This document shows positions 9,684-20,290 of a stretch of DNA of 64,000 bases, in pieces. The notes under the pieces were generated by a model. That model ran no database searches and was not told where the DNA came from. It saw only the letters and a list, made by a program, of their open reading frames with translations. The DNA is from Prorocentrum cordatum (Eukaryota > Sar > Dinophyceae > Prorocentrales > Prorocentraceae): NCBI GenBank assembly GCA_963575745.1, contig CAUYUJ010015735.1, positions 192,718 to 256,717 of the forward strand. Direction: 5' to 3'. Position 1 is the stretch's first letter. Every line of letters starts with the position of its first letter. Position numbers and translations under genes: made by a program.

Positions 9684-9859
9684 GACTACCTACCAGACCA
9701 CCCCAACCCAACCCGAAGACCCGAATTTGACCCGAATTTCGGGTTGGGGGGGGTACGGGTTCCATGTGTTTTTTCAACGCTCCCCGACCCCCCCCCCACT
9801 GGAAATGCAGGCCAAATTGAAGCCTTCAGGTTGGGTTGGGATGGTTTGGTAGGTGGTGA
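9684..9859. mobile_element. CCAACCCAACCCGAAG MITE, copy 2
   Basis: Same termini as copy 1 at 6264-6428, including the central GGGTTGGGGG block and a C-run. It lies in channel intron 1. Confidence 0.8.
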
Positions 9860-9993
9860 AGTACGTTTGCCGCAATCCGCAGTTCCTTCGAAGCGTTTCG
9901 GGAGCTCCTGCGAGGCTCCCTCCTCGAGCTTGCAGGCTCCTCAGGCATCCTTTCAAGCGTCCTTGCAAGCGTCTCCCCCAGGCTCTCACGCGT

Positions 9994-10068
9994 CCTGGAC
10001 TGCTCGGAGCAGTCCAGCACGGCATCCCAAGCCTGGATAGCGGACCGCTATCCGGCCTGGGATGCCGT
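9994..10068. other. Two adjacent perfect hairpins
   Basis: 9994-10018 is a palindrome centred on GCTCGGAGC (CTGGACTGC against GCAGTCCAG). 10019-10068 is a 50-base inverted repeat with almost no loop: ACGGCATCCC...GGATAGCGG against CCGCTATCC...GGGATGCCGT, with about two mismatches near the middle of each arm. They lie back to back in channel intron 1. Could form cruciforms or a structured RNA; no terminator function is implied in a eukaryote. Confidence 0.8.
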
Positions 10069-10124
10069 AAGCTGAAGGATTTAACTGTGTCCGCCATTTT
10101 TCGACGCTCTAAGAGTGCCCAAAC

Positions 10125-10422
10125 ATGACCGAGGCGCCCAAGATGGCCCCAAGACGGCGCGAGAGGCCCTCAAGACGGCCCAGTAGAGCTCCAAGGGGGG
10201 CCCAAGATAGGCCCCAGAGAGGGAGCACGAACCGACACGTCGGGCCCGTCGCCCCAAGATGGCCCCCAAGACCGACAGCAGGCTCCACGAGAGGCCCCAC
10301 ACGAGTTTCAGGAGGCCACTAGGAAGCGCAAAGCAGGCCCCAAGAGGCCTCCAAGAGATCCCTGCTCCCAGGAAGCCCCCAGGAGGCCCGAAGGGTGCCC
10401 CAAGAGGCCCCCAAGAGGTCTC
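10125..10422. repeat. Degenerate 15-mer repeat, plus orientation
   Basis: Repeated CCCAAGATGGCCCCAAGACG / GCCCCAAGAGGCC units. A shorter stretch of the same repeat is at 10835-10915 and another at about 13600-13700. Confidence 0.7.
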
Positions 10423-10505
10423 ATGATTCTCCTCCTCCTCCTCCTCCTCCTTCTCCTCCTCCTCCTCCTTCTCCTCCTCCTCCTTCTCCCTCCTCATCCT
10501 CCCCC
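10423..10505. repeat. (CTC)n microsatellite
   Basis: CTC run with CTT interruptions, directly followed by a dispersed repeat whose 42.5 kb copy also follows a CTC run. Confidence 0.95.
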
Positions 10506-10539
10506 TCCTTCTACGTGTTCCTTTTGTCCTCATTCCCAA

Positions 10540-10645
10540 GTTCCTCCCACGCGTATTCCCAGAAGGGTTTCAACAACGACTGGGGGAACACGTGGTCCGA
10601 TAGCTTAGCCGAGATCTGACTAAAACGTTCGGCCACATTGGACTT
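10540..10645. repeat. ACACGTGGTCCGATAG dispersed repeat, copy 1
   Basis: Shares the order CCCACGYGT, TTTC-ACAGCGG/ACGACTGGGG, GGTCCGATAGCTT, GATCTG, ACGTTCGGCC with 13120-13235 and 42550-42655. One minus-strand frame is similar between copies 1 and 2 (for example KLSDHVFPQSLLKPFWE against KLSDQMFPEPLWKPFGE), so the sequence may derive from a coding element. Confidence 0.6.
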
Positions 10646-11087
10646 TCCCAAAGGAAGGAGGCATAAGAAATGTACGTCAACAAGGGCTCTCGCAAACGAG
10701 GCTACGACCACTCTCCCGCGAGAGTTCCCCGAACCATGTATATGCAGCTTCAGGGAACAAGCTTCAGCGAAAGAACAACATCAAGCGAGCTTGCTTTGGC
10801 AGAGACCTATTGCATTCCCAAGACGGCCAAGACGTATGGACGACGTCCCATGACGGCTCCAACATGGCCCAAGATTGCCACACGATGCCCAAAACGGCCC
10901 AGAAGGCCGTAACCCTCCGAGATGATCTCCAGGAAAGCCCTAAAAAGCATCTCTTTCGTATTATTATTACCTAACAGCGAAGACTGATAGTTTTCTAATA
11001 GGGTCAAAAGAGAGCATCATGACTCCCCAGGGGGGTCTGGGCGGCATCCGGACAGGGATCCGCGGAAGTCGTTTTAAGCAAACAGTT

Positions 11088-11436
11088 ACACACTTCGTGG
11101 TTTTCGAGGTCCCAGAACTCCATTCCCGGGCCACATTCTGAATGCCCGGAGCCAACTGTAGGCCACTTCGTGCTCTTTGAGTTCCCAGAACTCCATTCCC
11201 GGGCCACATTTTGAATGCCCGGAGCCAACTGTAGGCTACTTCGTGCTCTTCGAGTTCCCAGAACTCCATTCCCCGGGCAACATTTTGAATGCCCGGAGCC
11301 AACTGTAGGCCACTGCGTGCTCTTCGAGTTCCCAGAACTGCATTCCTGGGAATGATTTTAAATGCCCGGAGCCAACTGTAGGCCACTTCGTGTTCTTCGA
11401 GTTCCCAGAACTCCATTCCCGGGCCACATTTTGAAT
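11088..11436. repeat. 73-bp tandem repeat, five units
   Basis: The anchor CCCAGAACT recurs at 11111, 11184, 11257, 11331 and 11404, giving a period of 73-74. Units also share AATGCCCGGAGCCAACTGTA. The period is not a multiple of three, against a coding role. Confidence 0.95.
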
Positions 11437-12960
11437 GCTGAGGCAGGCTGATGCTGAGGCTGAGGCAGGCTGAGCTGAGGCAGGCTGAGGCTGAGGCCGA
11501 GGCTGAAGGAAGACTGAGGCTGAGGCTGAAGCAGGCTGAGGCTGAGGCTGAGGCAGGCTGAGGCTGAGGCTGAGCAGGCTGAGGCTGAGGCAGGCTGAGG
11601 CTGAGGCTGAGGCTCATGCAGGCTGATGTTGAGGCTGAGGCTGAGGCTGAGGCCGAGGCTGAAGGCAGACTGAGGCTGAGGCTGAAGCAGGCTGAGGCTG
11701 AGGCTGAGGCTGAGGCTGAGGCAGGCTGAGCTGCTGAGGCAGGCTGATGCTGAGCAGGCTGAGGCTGAGGCTGAGGCTGATGCAGGCTGAGGCTGAGGCA
11801 GGCTGAGGCTGAGGCCGAGGCTGAAGGCAGACTGAGGCTGAGGCTGAAGCAGGCTGAGGCTGAGGCTGAGGCAGGCTGAGGCTGAGGCTGAGGCTGAGGC
11901 TGAGGCTGAGGGCTGGCTGAGGCAGGCTGAGGCTGAGGCCGAGGCTGAAGGCAGACTGAGGCTGAGGCTGAAGCAGGCTGAGGCTGAGGCTGAGGCTGAG
12001 GCTGAGGCTGAGGCTGAGGCTGAGGCAGGCTGAGGCTGAGGCTGAGGCTGAGGCTGATGCAGGCTGAGGCTGAGGCAGGCTGAGGCTGAGGCTGAGGCTG
12101 AGGCTGAAGCAGGCTGAGGCTGAGGCAGAGGCAGGCTGAGGCTGAGGCTGAGGCTGATGCTGAGGCAGGCTGAGGCTGAGGCTGAGGCTGATGCAGGCTG
12201 AGGCTGAGGCAGGCTGAGGCTGAGGCCGAGGCTGAAGGCAGACTGAGGCTGAGGCTGAAGCAGGCTGAGGCTGAGGCTGAGGCAGGCTGAGGCTGAGGCA
12301 GGCTGAGGCTGAGGCTGAGGCTGAGGCTGATGCAGGCTGAGGCTGAGGCAGGCTGAGGCTGAGGCCGAGGCTGAAGGCAGACTGAGGCTGAGGCTGAAGC
12401 AGGCTGAGGCTGAGGCTGAGGCAGGCTGAGGCTGAGGCTGAGGCAGGCTGAGGCTGCTGAGGCAGGCTGAGGCTGAGGCTGAGGCTGATGCAGGCTGAGG
12501 CTGAGGCAGGCTGAGGCTGAGGCCGAGGCTGAAGGCAGACTGAGGCTGAGGCTGAAGCAGGCTGAGGCTGAGGCTGAGGCAGGCTGAGGCTGAGGCTGAG
12601 CAGGCTGATGCTGAGGCAGGCTGAGGCTGAGGCTGAGGCTGATGCAGGCTGAGGCTGAGGCAGGCTGAGGCTGAGGCCGAGGCACGGCAGACGGAGGCTG
12701 AGGCTGAAGCAGGCTGAGGCTGAGGCAGAGGCAGGCTGAGGCTGAGGCTGAGGCAGGCTGATGCTGAGGCAGGCTGAGGCTGAGGCTGAGGCTGATGCAG
12801 GGTGAGGCTGAGGCAGGCTGAGGCTGAGGCCGAGGCTGAAGGCAGACTGATGCTGAGGCTGAAGCACGCTGAGGCTGAGGCTGAGGCAGGCTGAGGCTGA
12901 GGCAGGCTGATGCTGAGGCAGGCTGAGGCGGAGGCTGAGGCAGGCTGAGGCTGAGGCTGT
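11437..12960. repeat. GAGGCT array with higher-order structure
   Basis: About 1.5 kb of the hexamer GAGGCT, with single-base and indel variants. The marker GAGGCCGAGGCTGAAGGCAG recurs roughly every 120-290 bases (near 11500, 11650, 11815, 11940, 12225, 12363, 12520, 12828), so larger blocks have been duplicated. The minus strand reads as Gln-Pro/Ala-Ser dipeptides or Ser-Leu, a consequence of the repeat. Confidence 0.95.
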
Positions 12961-13119
12961 GACTGCGACTGCCGTTGCCACTGCGACTGTCATCGCAAAT
13001 GCGACTACGACTGCGAGAGCAGCAGAATTCTACAACTGGATTCTCATCTGAATCGTAAAGGAAATGCTTCCAAATATGCTCCTACACATCGCTGTTAGGT
13101 TGCTTTGCCGGGATAATAT

Positions 13120-13235
13120 GTTCTTTCTCACCCACGTGTTCCCCGAAAGGTTTCCACAGCGGCTCGGGAAACATCTGGTCCGACAGTTTGTCCAAGATCT
13201 GGACCCAAACGTGTGACCACAGAGGCGCTTTTCTT
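13120..13235. repeat. ACACGTGGTCCGATAG dispersed repeat, copy 2
   Basis: CCCACGTGTTCCCCGAAAGG, GGTCCGACAGTTTG and GATCTGGACCCAAACGTG are collinear with copies at 10540-10645 and 42550-42655. Confidence 0.6.
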
Positions 13236-13785
13236 ACGGCCGCAAAGGGGCTCCACGACGGTCCATTCTGGCCTCAAACATATCTAAATGGCTTCAAAAC
13301 GACCAACCAAAAAGCAGAAGCCCCCGAATTCACCTATGTCGGCCCAATATGACCGCAAGATGTCGTCAGATGCATTCAGACGGGTCAAACGTTTGGCCAC
13401 CCAGGCGCATCCTACACGGCAAGGGGCGGCAATGATTCTCCGCGGAGCCTTCGATTATATCCGTCACAGTGCCCCCTGGCACGTTGAGACGTGCATGCCA
13501 AGCACCAGGAGTCCTGTCATCTTCTAAGGGCTGCCCCCCCCCCCACCCACCCCCTTTCACAGGAATCGCCCAGGAGCGCGAAATGTCGCTCCAAAACGGG
13601 CCACATTGGCCTCCAGGCGGCCTAAGATGACTTCAAGACGGCCCACGAGGCCGTCGAGGCGTCCCAAGAAAGCCCCAAGAGCCGTCCCACAAAGCCCCGA
13701 GGGGCAAAAATCACAGATGCCCCAAAATTTGTTCGACGTTCCCCAACAGTGTCTGTACCTCGGTGCTCTTACTTGTTTTCTCAGG
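13236..13785. other. Intronic spacer
   Basis: No coding signal. It has a C-run at about 13532-13545 and a short 15-mer repeat stretch at 13600-13700. Confidence 0.5.
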
Positions 13786-13985
13786 GACTGGGTCTGTGCG
13801 CCAGTCTGGCTGCTATGTTGTCGCCGTCACCGCCCCGTCGCCGCCCATCGTCTGGGTCTGTGCGTCGGTCTGGCGGTTACGTTGTCGCCGTCGCCGCCCC
13901 GTCGCCGCCCATCGTCTGGGCCTGTGCTTTGGTCTGGCGGCTACGTTGTCGCAGTCGCCGCCCCGTCGTCGCCTCGTCGACGTCC
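13786..13985. repeat. 64-bp tandem repeat, about three units
   Basis: Units begin at 13792, 13856 and 13920 and share TCTGTGC, GTCTGGCGG, ACGTTGTCGC and CCGCCCCGTCGCCGCCCATC. Confidence 0.9.
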
Positions 13986-14175
13986 GTCGCCGCCTCGCGT
14001 AGATCCTCCTTCCGAAAAAAGGAATCGATCCCATCACCCTCCCGAAGGCGGATTTGTCCGCACCTTTTGGGGATGTGCAACCTGCATACGAGATTGCCCT
14101 ATCGTTCATTTGAAATACGAATACCACCCCATCCCAGCACGAAAAACATCTGCGCGTGTATTAAACAACCAATAG

Positions 14176-14202
14176 ATTTCTTTATATATATATAAATATA
14201 TA

Positions 14203-14233
<31 letters not shown>

Positions 14234-14245
14234 TATATATATATA

Positions 14246-14285
<40 letters not shown>
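14176..14285. repeat. (TA)n microsatellite
   Basis: Long TA run with a few A or T insertions; strongly AT-rich island in GC-rich DNA. Confidence 0.95.
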
Positions 14286-14286
<1 letters not shown>

Positions 14287-14351
14287 CGTTTTGATGAAAT
14301 ATATGCGTGTTGGAAAATATTCGTCAAATTCGACCAAACGTGCGTCTCGCG

Positions 14352-14905
14352 CACGCGCATGCTGAAGTCACTCGAACGCCCTTGCGCGCGGGCGTGGGGG
14401 GCGCGACCCCTGTCGACTAATACGATGCGGGTCATTCACGCCCGTCGGCCGCGCGCGCATGTCGAAATCCGTGTCAAAACCTTCATCGCCAACACGTGGA
14501 CACCATCATCATCATCGGTTTGTTCAGCATCGGCGCGGTCAGTGGCCTCGCCGTCGTCACCGACATCGTCGCCACAAGCATCGCTACAATCGTCATCGTG
14601 CCGGCCATTGTCGACGTCGCCATGATACCGCGCCCGCCCAAGTCACCGACTCGCACTGAAGCGGCCGCACGTTAGCGCGGCCTGCGGGACGCGCTGGGAA
14701 GTCCCCAAAAGTCAGCGACACCGTGGCCGCGTCGGTCGCGCCAGACTCGCTGCTCGCTCTGTGCGCGAAACTGCGCGGGCAAGCGCGGCTGCAGCGATGC
14801 ACCAGCCAGCGCCGAACACTCATCGCAATCGCCGCCGCACGGTTCTTGCAACCAAATTGCGGGTGGGCGGGTGGAAAGTTTGCACGAGCATGGGAGGTGG
14901 TCATG
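14352..14905. repeat. Composite repeat A, copy 1
   Basis: Shares with 17478-17990 and 18954-19455 the order CGAACGCCCTTGCGCGCG, CGGCCGCGCGCGCATGTC, a TCGTC/ATCG-rich centre, CGCGCCCGCCCAAGTC, AGCGCGGCTGCAGCGATGCA, CATCGCAATCGCCGCCGCA and GGTGGGTGG-type ends. In the centre a plus-strand frame reads similarly in all three copies (for example VVDVAMIPRPPKSPT and VVDVAMIPRAPKSPT), so it may descend from a coding element. Confidence 0.75.
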
Positions 14906-14917
14906 CGCGGAGCAATC

Positions 14918-14985
14918 TAGCTAACTGCACCACATGGATTGCACCACGTTGATTGCATCGCGTAGGTTGCACCTCATACGAATTC
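14918..14985. repeat. TTGCACCACATAGAT short tandem repeat
   Basis: Several 14-16 base units of TGCACCACATGGATTGCACC follow copy A1, as they follow the other A copies. Confidence 0.8.
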
Positions 14986-15000
14986 TTTTGTTTATACATA

Positions 15001-15002
<2 letters not shown>

Positions 15003-15064
<62 letters not shown>

Positions 15065-15065
15065 G

Positions 15066-15119
<54 letters not shown>

Positions 15120-15131
15120 TAAAAAAAAAAA
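15003..15131. repeat. (AAT)n microsatellite
   Basis: AAT/ATA run ending in an A-rich tail. Confidence 0.95.
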
Positions 15132-15304
15132 TGGCGACGTACCAAATCCCTGCGCAAAAGCGGGGCGCAAATAGTTTAGGATACTTTATAAGGGGGCGAT
15201 GACGGAGCGAGGGTTACATATGTCTGCAGACGGAATTCGGGAGACTCGCAGGACACTGGCTACAGGAAAAGGGCTTGATAAAGCTGATGATTTACAATTC
15301 CTGA

Positions 15305-16505
15305 GCACTCCTAGCCACTTCGAAAACGGGGATCACAGCAGGCCTCGAAAGTGGCGACAGGTTCACAGATCGCAGCCCCGCAGGGATGGCGAGGTCTCAT
15401 TTGAATCTGCCCGTGGCCCTCACTGTGCTGGGCCCCCCAGCAGGCCTCGAAAATGGCGGCAGTTTCGCAGATCGCAGCCCCCCAGGGATGGCGAGGTCTA
15501 ATTTGAATCCGCGCGTGGCCCTCACTGTGCTGGGCCCCCCAGCAGGCCACGAAAATGGCGACAGTTTCGCAGATCGCAGCCCCCCAGGAATAACGAGGTC
15601 TAATTTGGGTCTGCCCGTGGCGTCACTATGCTAGGCCCGCCAAGCAGGCCTCGAATGTGGCAACAGTTTCACAGATCGCAGCCCCCCCCAGCGATGGCGA
15701 GATCTAACTTGAATCTGCCCGTGGCCCTCACTGTGCTGGGCCCCCCAGCAGGCCTCGAAAGTGGCGACAGTTTCACAGATCGCAGCCCCCCAGGGATGGC
15801 GAGTCTAATTTGAATCCGCGCGTGGCCCTCACTGTGCTGGGCCCCCCAGCAGGCCTCGAAAATGGCGACAGTTTCACAGATCGCAGCCCCCCAGGGATGG
15901 CGAGGTCTAATTTGAATCCGCGCGTGGCCCTCACTGTGCTGGGCCCCCCAGCAGGCCTCGAAAGTGGCGACAGTTTCGCAGATCGCAGCCCCCCAGGGAT
16001 GGCGAGGTCTAATTTGAATCCGCCGTGGCCCTCACTGTGCTGGGCCCCCCAGCAGGCCTCGAAAATGGCGACAGTTTCGCAGATCGCAGCCCCCCAGGGA
16101 TGGCGAGGTCTAATTTGAATCCGCCCGTGGCCCTCACTGTGCTGGGCCCCCCAGCAGGCCTCGAAAATGGCGACAGTTTCGCAGATCGCAGCCCCCCAGG
16201 GATGGCGAGGTCTAATTTGAATCTGCGCGTGGCCCTCACTGTGCTGGGCCCCCCAGCAGGCCTCGAAAGTGGCGACAGTTTCACAGATCGCAGCCCCCCA
16301 GGGATGGCGAGGTCTAATTTGGGTCCGCCCGTGGCCCTCACTGTGCTGGGCCCCCCAGCAGGCCTCGAAAATGGCGACAGTTTCGCAGATCGCAGCCCCC
16401 CAGGGATGGCGAGGTCTAATTTGGGTCCGCCCGTGGCCCTCACTGTGCTGGGGCCCCCAGCAGGCCTCGAAAGTGGCGACAGTTTCACAGATCGCAGCCC
16501 CCCGC
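15305..16505. repeat. 102-bp satellite, about 12 units
   Basis: The anchor GGCCTCGAAA recurs at 15341, 15443, 15545, 15647, 15751, 15852, 15954, 16055, 16157, 16259, 16361 and 16463. The period is 102 with a few single-base indels. Since 102 is 34 codons, several frames on both strands stay open as 34-residue repeats; two of the unit indels shift frame, which favours satellite over coding DNA. Confidence 0.95.
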
Positions 16506-16740
16506 AGGCAAGACAGGAAGAGGCGGGAGGCGGGAGGCGGGAGAAGGGACGCGACCACACTGCTCTATTCAAAACGAATACCCAACCAAGGAGAGTTGGG
16601 GGGGGGGAAACAAAAAAAAAAAAAAAACTACCCCCTTACCCCCAAGCCTTATCAATTCCCCTTCGCGTATTGCAAGCTACATGGGATTATGCCTCATCAT
16701 CTCAGCTAAACCGGTACCCCCCCCATCATTTACAGAAAGA
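16506..16740. other. Spacer with A tract
   Basis: Contains a G-run, an A-run at about 16611-16627 and no recognisable gene. Confidence 0.5.
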
Positions 16741-17180
16741 GCTATGCGCACACCCGTTTATCAAGACTCATCAGTTTCCAAGAACACCTAGAAACAAACA
16801 AAAAAATGACGAAGTGCACACGCTCGCGTCGTCGCGCGGGCATACCACAATCAGTCAAACACCTGAGGTCTCGTAAGGATTTCAAAATGGTGCGTCCCGA
16901 TAACATGTAAACAAAAAATTGATTCGCAACAAGCATTCCCCCTCAAAAAAAACAGCCAAACCAAACAAATGCGCTCGCGGTCTTGCAGATTCTTGGGAAA
17001 ACGAAAATTACTTCAACCCTTTTTCCAAAACATGCTCCATAACACGATACCAAGCACAGACCTTTCGCGCGCGCACGCAAGCATCGCCCGAAAGCCCCTG
17101 CGCGCGCGCTGTTGCAAAAAAATATCGCCAACAACGGGGCGACGTGCGCAAACGCGCGCCGTCGCGCGCGCATGCAAGTT
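16741..17180. repeat. Repeat B, CGCGTCGTCGCGCG units
   Basis: Degenerate repetition of a ~200-base unit containing TCGCGTCGTCGCGCG and CAAAACATGCTCC-type motifs; related units are at 18380-18953 and 32150-32225. Confidence 0.6.
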
Positions 17181-17209
17181 CCGTGTTTTGTTTTTTGTTG
17201 TTTTTCCTG

Positions 17210-17243
17210 TATATATATATATATATATATATATACAAATACT

Positions 17244-17288
<45 letters not shown>

Positions 17289-17295
17289 AAAAACG
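17210..17295. repeat. (TA)n, C34-like tract and A tract
   Basis: A TA run at 17214-17235, then an uninterrupted C run at about 17245-17278 and an A run to 17293. Such homopolymers are also prone to assembly error. Confidence 0.9.
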
Positions 17296-17477
17296 CTGGT
17301 TTCGCAGAGGGGTCGAAATCGAAGGCCCCGAAAACCATTTAAAAAAACGCACGGGATGGCAACATCAGATTGCGAAAATGCCTGCGTTCGCGCTCCTGCG
17401 AACTCTTGTTTAATATATATATATATATATATAATGGGGTTCATCAATGCGTTCATAAAACTTTGTCAAGCGGGCCT

Positions 17478-17990
17478 CTCGCGCCGCATGCCGAAATCAT
17501 TCGAACGCCCTTGCGCGCGCGCCGGGGGGGGGGCACGATCCGCGTCAACTAAAAGCATGCGGGCCACTCTCGCGGGTTGGCCGCGCGCGCATGTCGAAGT
17601 CATTCCAAACATTCATCACCGACGCGACGACGCCGTCACCGTCGTCGGCGTGATCAGCATCGGCACCTTCACGGGCCTTGTCGTCTTCACTCTCACCATC
17701 GACACCACCATCGCCACTACCATCATCGAGTCTACCGTCGTCGACGTTGCCATGATACCACGCGCGCCCAAGTCGCCGACTGGCATGGAAGTGCCCGCTG
17801 GGAAGTGCCCAGCTGTCAGCGCCACCGTTGCCGCGTCGGTCGCGCCAAACTCGTTGGCCGCTTCGCGCGCGAGCATGCGCGCTAGCACGGCCGCGGCGAT
17901 GCGCCAACCAGCGCCGAGCAGTCATCGCAATCGCCGCCGCATGGGTTGTGCAAACCAAGTTGCGGGCGGGTGGGTGGGATGATTGCGCGA
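17478..17990. repeat. Composite repeat A, copy 2
   Basis: Collinear with A1 and A3. A TA run precedes it at 17410-17432. It contains a G-run at about 17523-17533. Confidence 0.8.
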
Positions 17991-18008
17991 GCAGAGGAGT
18001 TGACAACT

Positions 18009-18216
18009 TCAAGTTCGGCAGGGCGAGTTGCACCACATAGACTGCACCACCTCGATTGCACCACAAATATTGCACCGCATATATTGCACGGTGTAGTTTG
18101 CACGACGTAGATCGCACGACAAAGATTGCACAACATATGTTGCAACACACAACATAAGTTGCACGACACGCGTTGCACAACATAGATCGCACCACATGTA
18201 CTGCACCACATATGTT
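18009..18216. repeat. TTGCACCACATAGAT short tandem repeat
   Basis: About 12 degenerate units of 14-16 bases (TGCACCACATAGACTGCACC, TTGCACGACGTAGATCGCAC) following copy A2. Confidence 0.9.
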
Positions 18217-18379
18217 CTCCGTTCTGGTTCTTATCGCCCCCACCCCCCACCCCCAGGGTTAACAGTACGCCTTTTTTTTGGTATGGGCATTCACGTATGA
18301 TTCTGCCCCGCCGTCCATCCTAAATATGAAGTCACACCATCCCAGCCAGGCTGGAATTCGCACCTTCCTCCCTCATCCT

Positions 18380-18953
18380 CTGCAAAACAAATATGTACGC
18401 ACATTCGTTTATCAGAACTCTTGCCTTGTCAAACAGCCTTGCAATCTATAGACGAAAAGCACACGCGCGCGTCGTTGCGCGCGCATGCCGAAATCTCTCA
18501 AAAAAAAAAAAAAAAAAAAAAAAAAACGGCTTCGTAATTTTGAAAACCTTTTTAAAAAAGAAAAATGATTTTGCAACACACATTTCTCCCTGCAAAAACA
18601 AAACACACGCACACACACACACACACACAATCCGCGCCAGCGTTCTTGCAAATTCCCCACAAAACTACTACCGACCGGGCCTCTCGGGCGCGCATATCAC
18701 AATCGTTCGAACGCCCTTGCACGAGTGCTGTCGCAAGAATCCTTTTGCAAGAAACAGACGAAATGCACGCGCGCGCGTCGTCGCGCGCGCGTGCCGAAAT
18801 CCTTCAAAAACTGGGCAAGAAGTTCAAAAACGAATACCCCGAACAGGAAAATTGTTCAACATTAGTTTTCAAACATGCCTGCGCTCGCGGTTCTGCGGAT
18901 CCTTAAGGAAACCATCGGTTGTGTTCAAGATATTTATCGAATTCTGCCAAGGG
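18380..18953. repeat. Repeat B units with A and CA tracts
   Basis: Two or three units carrying CACGCGCGCGTCGTTGCGCG and CATGCCGAAATC; between them an A run at about 18500-18525 and a CA run at 18605-18630. Confidence 0.7.
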
Positions 18954-19455
18954 GGCCTCTCGCGCCGCATGTCGAGCTCATTCGAACGCCCTTGCACGCG
19001 TGCTGGGGGGGGGCACGATCCATGTCAGATAATACCACGCGGGACACTTGCGCGCGTCGGCCGCGCGCGCATGTCTAACTCCTTGAAAAACCTTCATCGC
19101 CGACGCGGGGACATCGTGATCGTTACCGGCCAATGCGATCAACATCGGCGCCGTCATTGGGGTTGCCGTCGTCATCGCCACCATCGTCACCACCATCGCT
19201 ACCATCATGATCGTGTCCACCGTTGTCGGCGTCGCCACGATACTGCGCCCGCCCAAGTCACCGACTCGCTCTGAAGTGCCCGCTGGGAAGTGCCCTGGGA
19301 ACTAACTGGCCGCTGTGCGCGCGAGCATGCGCGGGCTAGCGCGGCCGCAGAGATGCACCAGCCAACGCCAAGCACTCATCGTAATCGCCGCCGCATGGGT
19401 TTTGCAAACCAGGTTGAGGGTGGGTGGGTGGGATGTTTGCACGAGTACGGCATGT
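18954..19455. repeat. Composite repeat A, copy 3
   Basis: Collinear with A1 and A2 from TCTCGCGCCGCATGTCGAGC to GGTGGGTGGGATGTTTGCAC. Confidence 0.8.
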
Positions 19456-19479
19456 GTCAACTCGTTTGTAAAAAAAATG

Positions 19480-19735
19480 CACCACGTAGATTGCACCACC
19501 ATGCGCGAGCAGTGGAGTGGACAACTCACTCCGAACAGAAATTAACTCCACCACATAAATTGCACCACATGGGTTGCAAAACCTACATCGCACAACATAG
19601 ATCGCATGATATGGATTGCACAACCTAGCTTGCACAACATGGATTGCACAATTACACCATGTAAATGTAGATATGTATACATATGCATGTGTGTGTTGCT
19701 CCACATCGATTGCACCACATAGCATGCTGGAACAC
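19480..19735. repeat. TTGCACCACATAGAT short tandem repeat
   Basis: Degenerate 14-16 base units following copy A3, ending in ACACACTGTTTGGGGTCCAC. The same ending follows the copy at 33196-33375. Confidence 0.85.
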
Positions 19736-19769
19736 ACTGTTTGGGGTCCACGTTCCAACGTCCCCACAC

Positions 19770-20290
19770 GACCCAAGAATCCCCAAGACGGATCAAGAGG
19801 CCCCAAGAGGGCCCCAAGACGGCCCACGAGGGCTCCAAGACGGCCAAAAAGGCGCCCACGACTGCCCAAGAGGGCCTCAAGACGGCCCCAAGAAGGGCCC
19901 AAGAGGGTGAACACGAACCGACAAGTCGAACCTTTCGCCCCAAGAGGGCTCAGGAGGCCCTGAAAGGGCCACAAGAAGCCCCCAAGAGGCCCCCAGGCGG
20001 GCACCGAGAGGCAAAAACAATTGATTGCCTGCCTAGAGCTTGTTGAATGTTTGTTTGGTCCTCGCCTTTTCAAGCTTCCGACACTCCACGACAGCCCACA
20101 AGGCCCCAAGACCCCCCCAGACGGCTCAAGAGGCCCCCAAAAAAGCTCCAAGACAGCCAAAGAGGGCTCCAAGACAACCCCAAGAGGCGCCCAAGACTGC
20201 CCAAGAGGGCCACAAGACGGCCCCAAGAAGGGCTCAAGAGTGGGAGCACGAACGAAGAATTCGAGCCTTCTGCCCCAAGAGGCTCCCATT
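19770..20290. repeat. Degenerate 15-mer repeat, plus orientation
   Basis: CCCAAGAGGGCCCCAAGACG units in two blocks (19770-20005 and 20095-20290), separated by a short unique stretch, near the 5' end of channel intron 1. Confidence 0.8.

Noticed and set aside
10019-10068. Bacterial-type terminator or tRNA
   Set aside because: The hairpin has no T tract, no cloverleaf arms and no T-loop consensus, and the setting is eukaryotic.
10967-12993. Gln-Pro/Ala-Ser repeat protein frames on the minus strand
   Set aside because: They are translations of the GAGGCT hexamer, which stays open in several frames because the unit is a multiple of three.
15199-16876. 34-residue repeat protein on either strand
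   Set aside because: Explained by the 102-bp satellite; equally open on both strands, with two units of non-multiple length.
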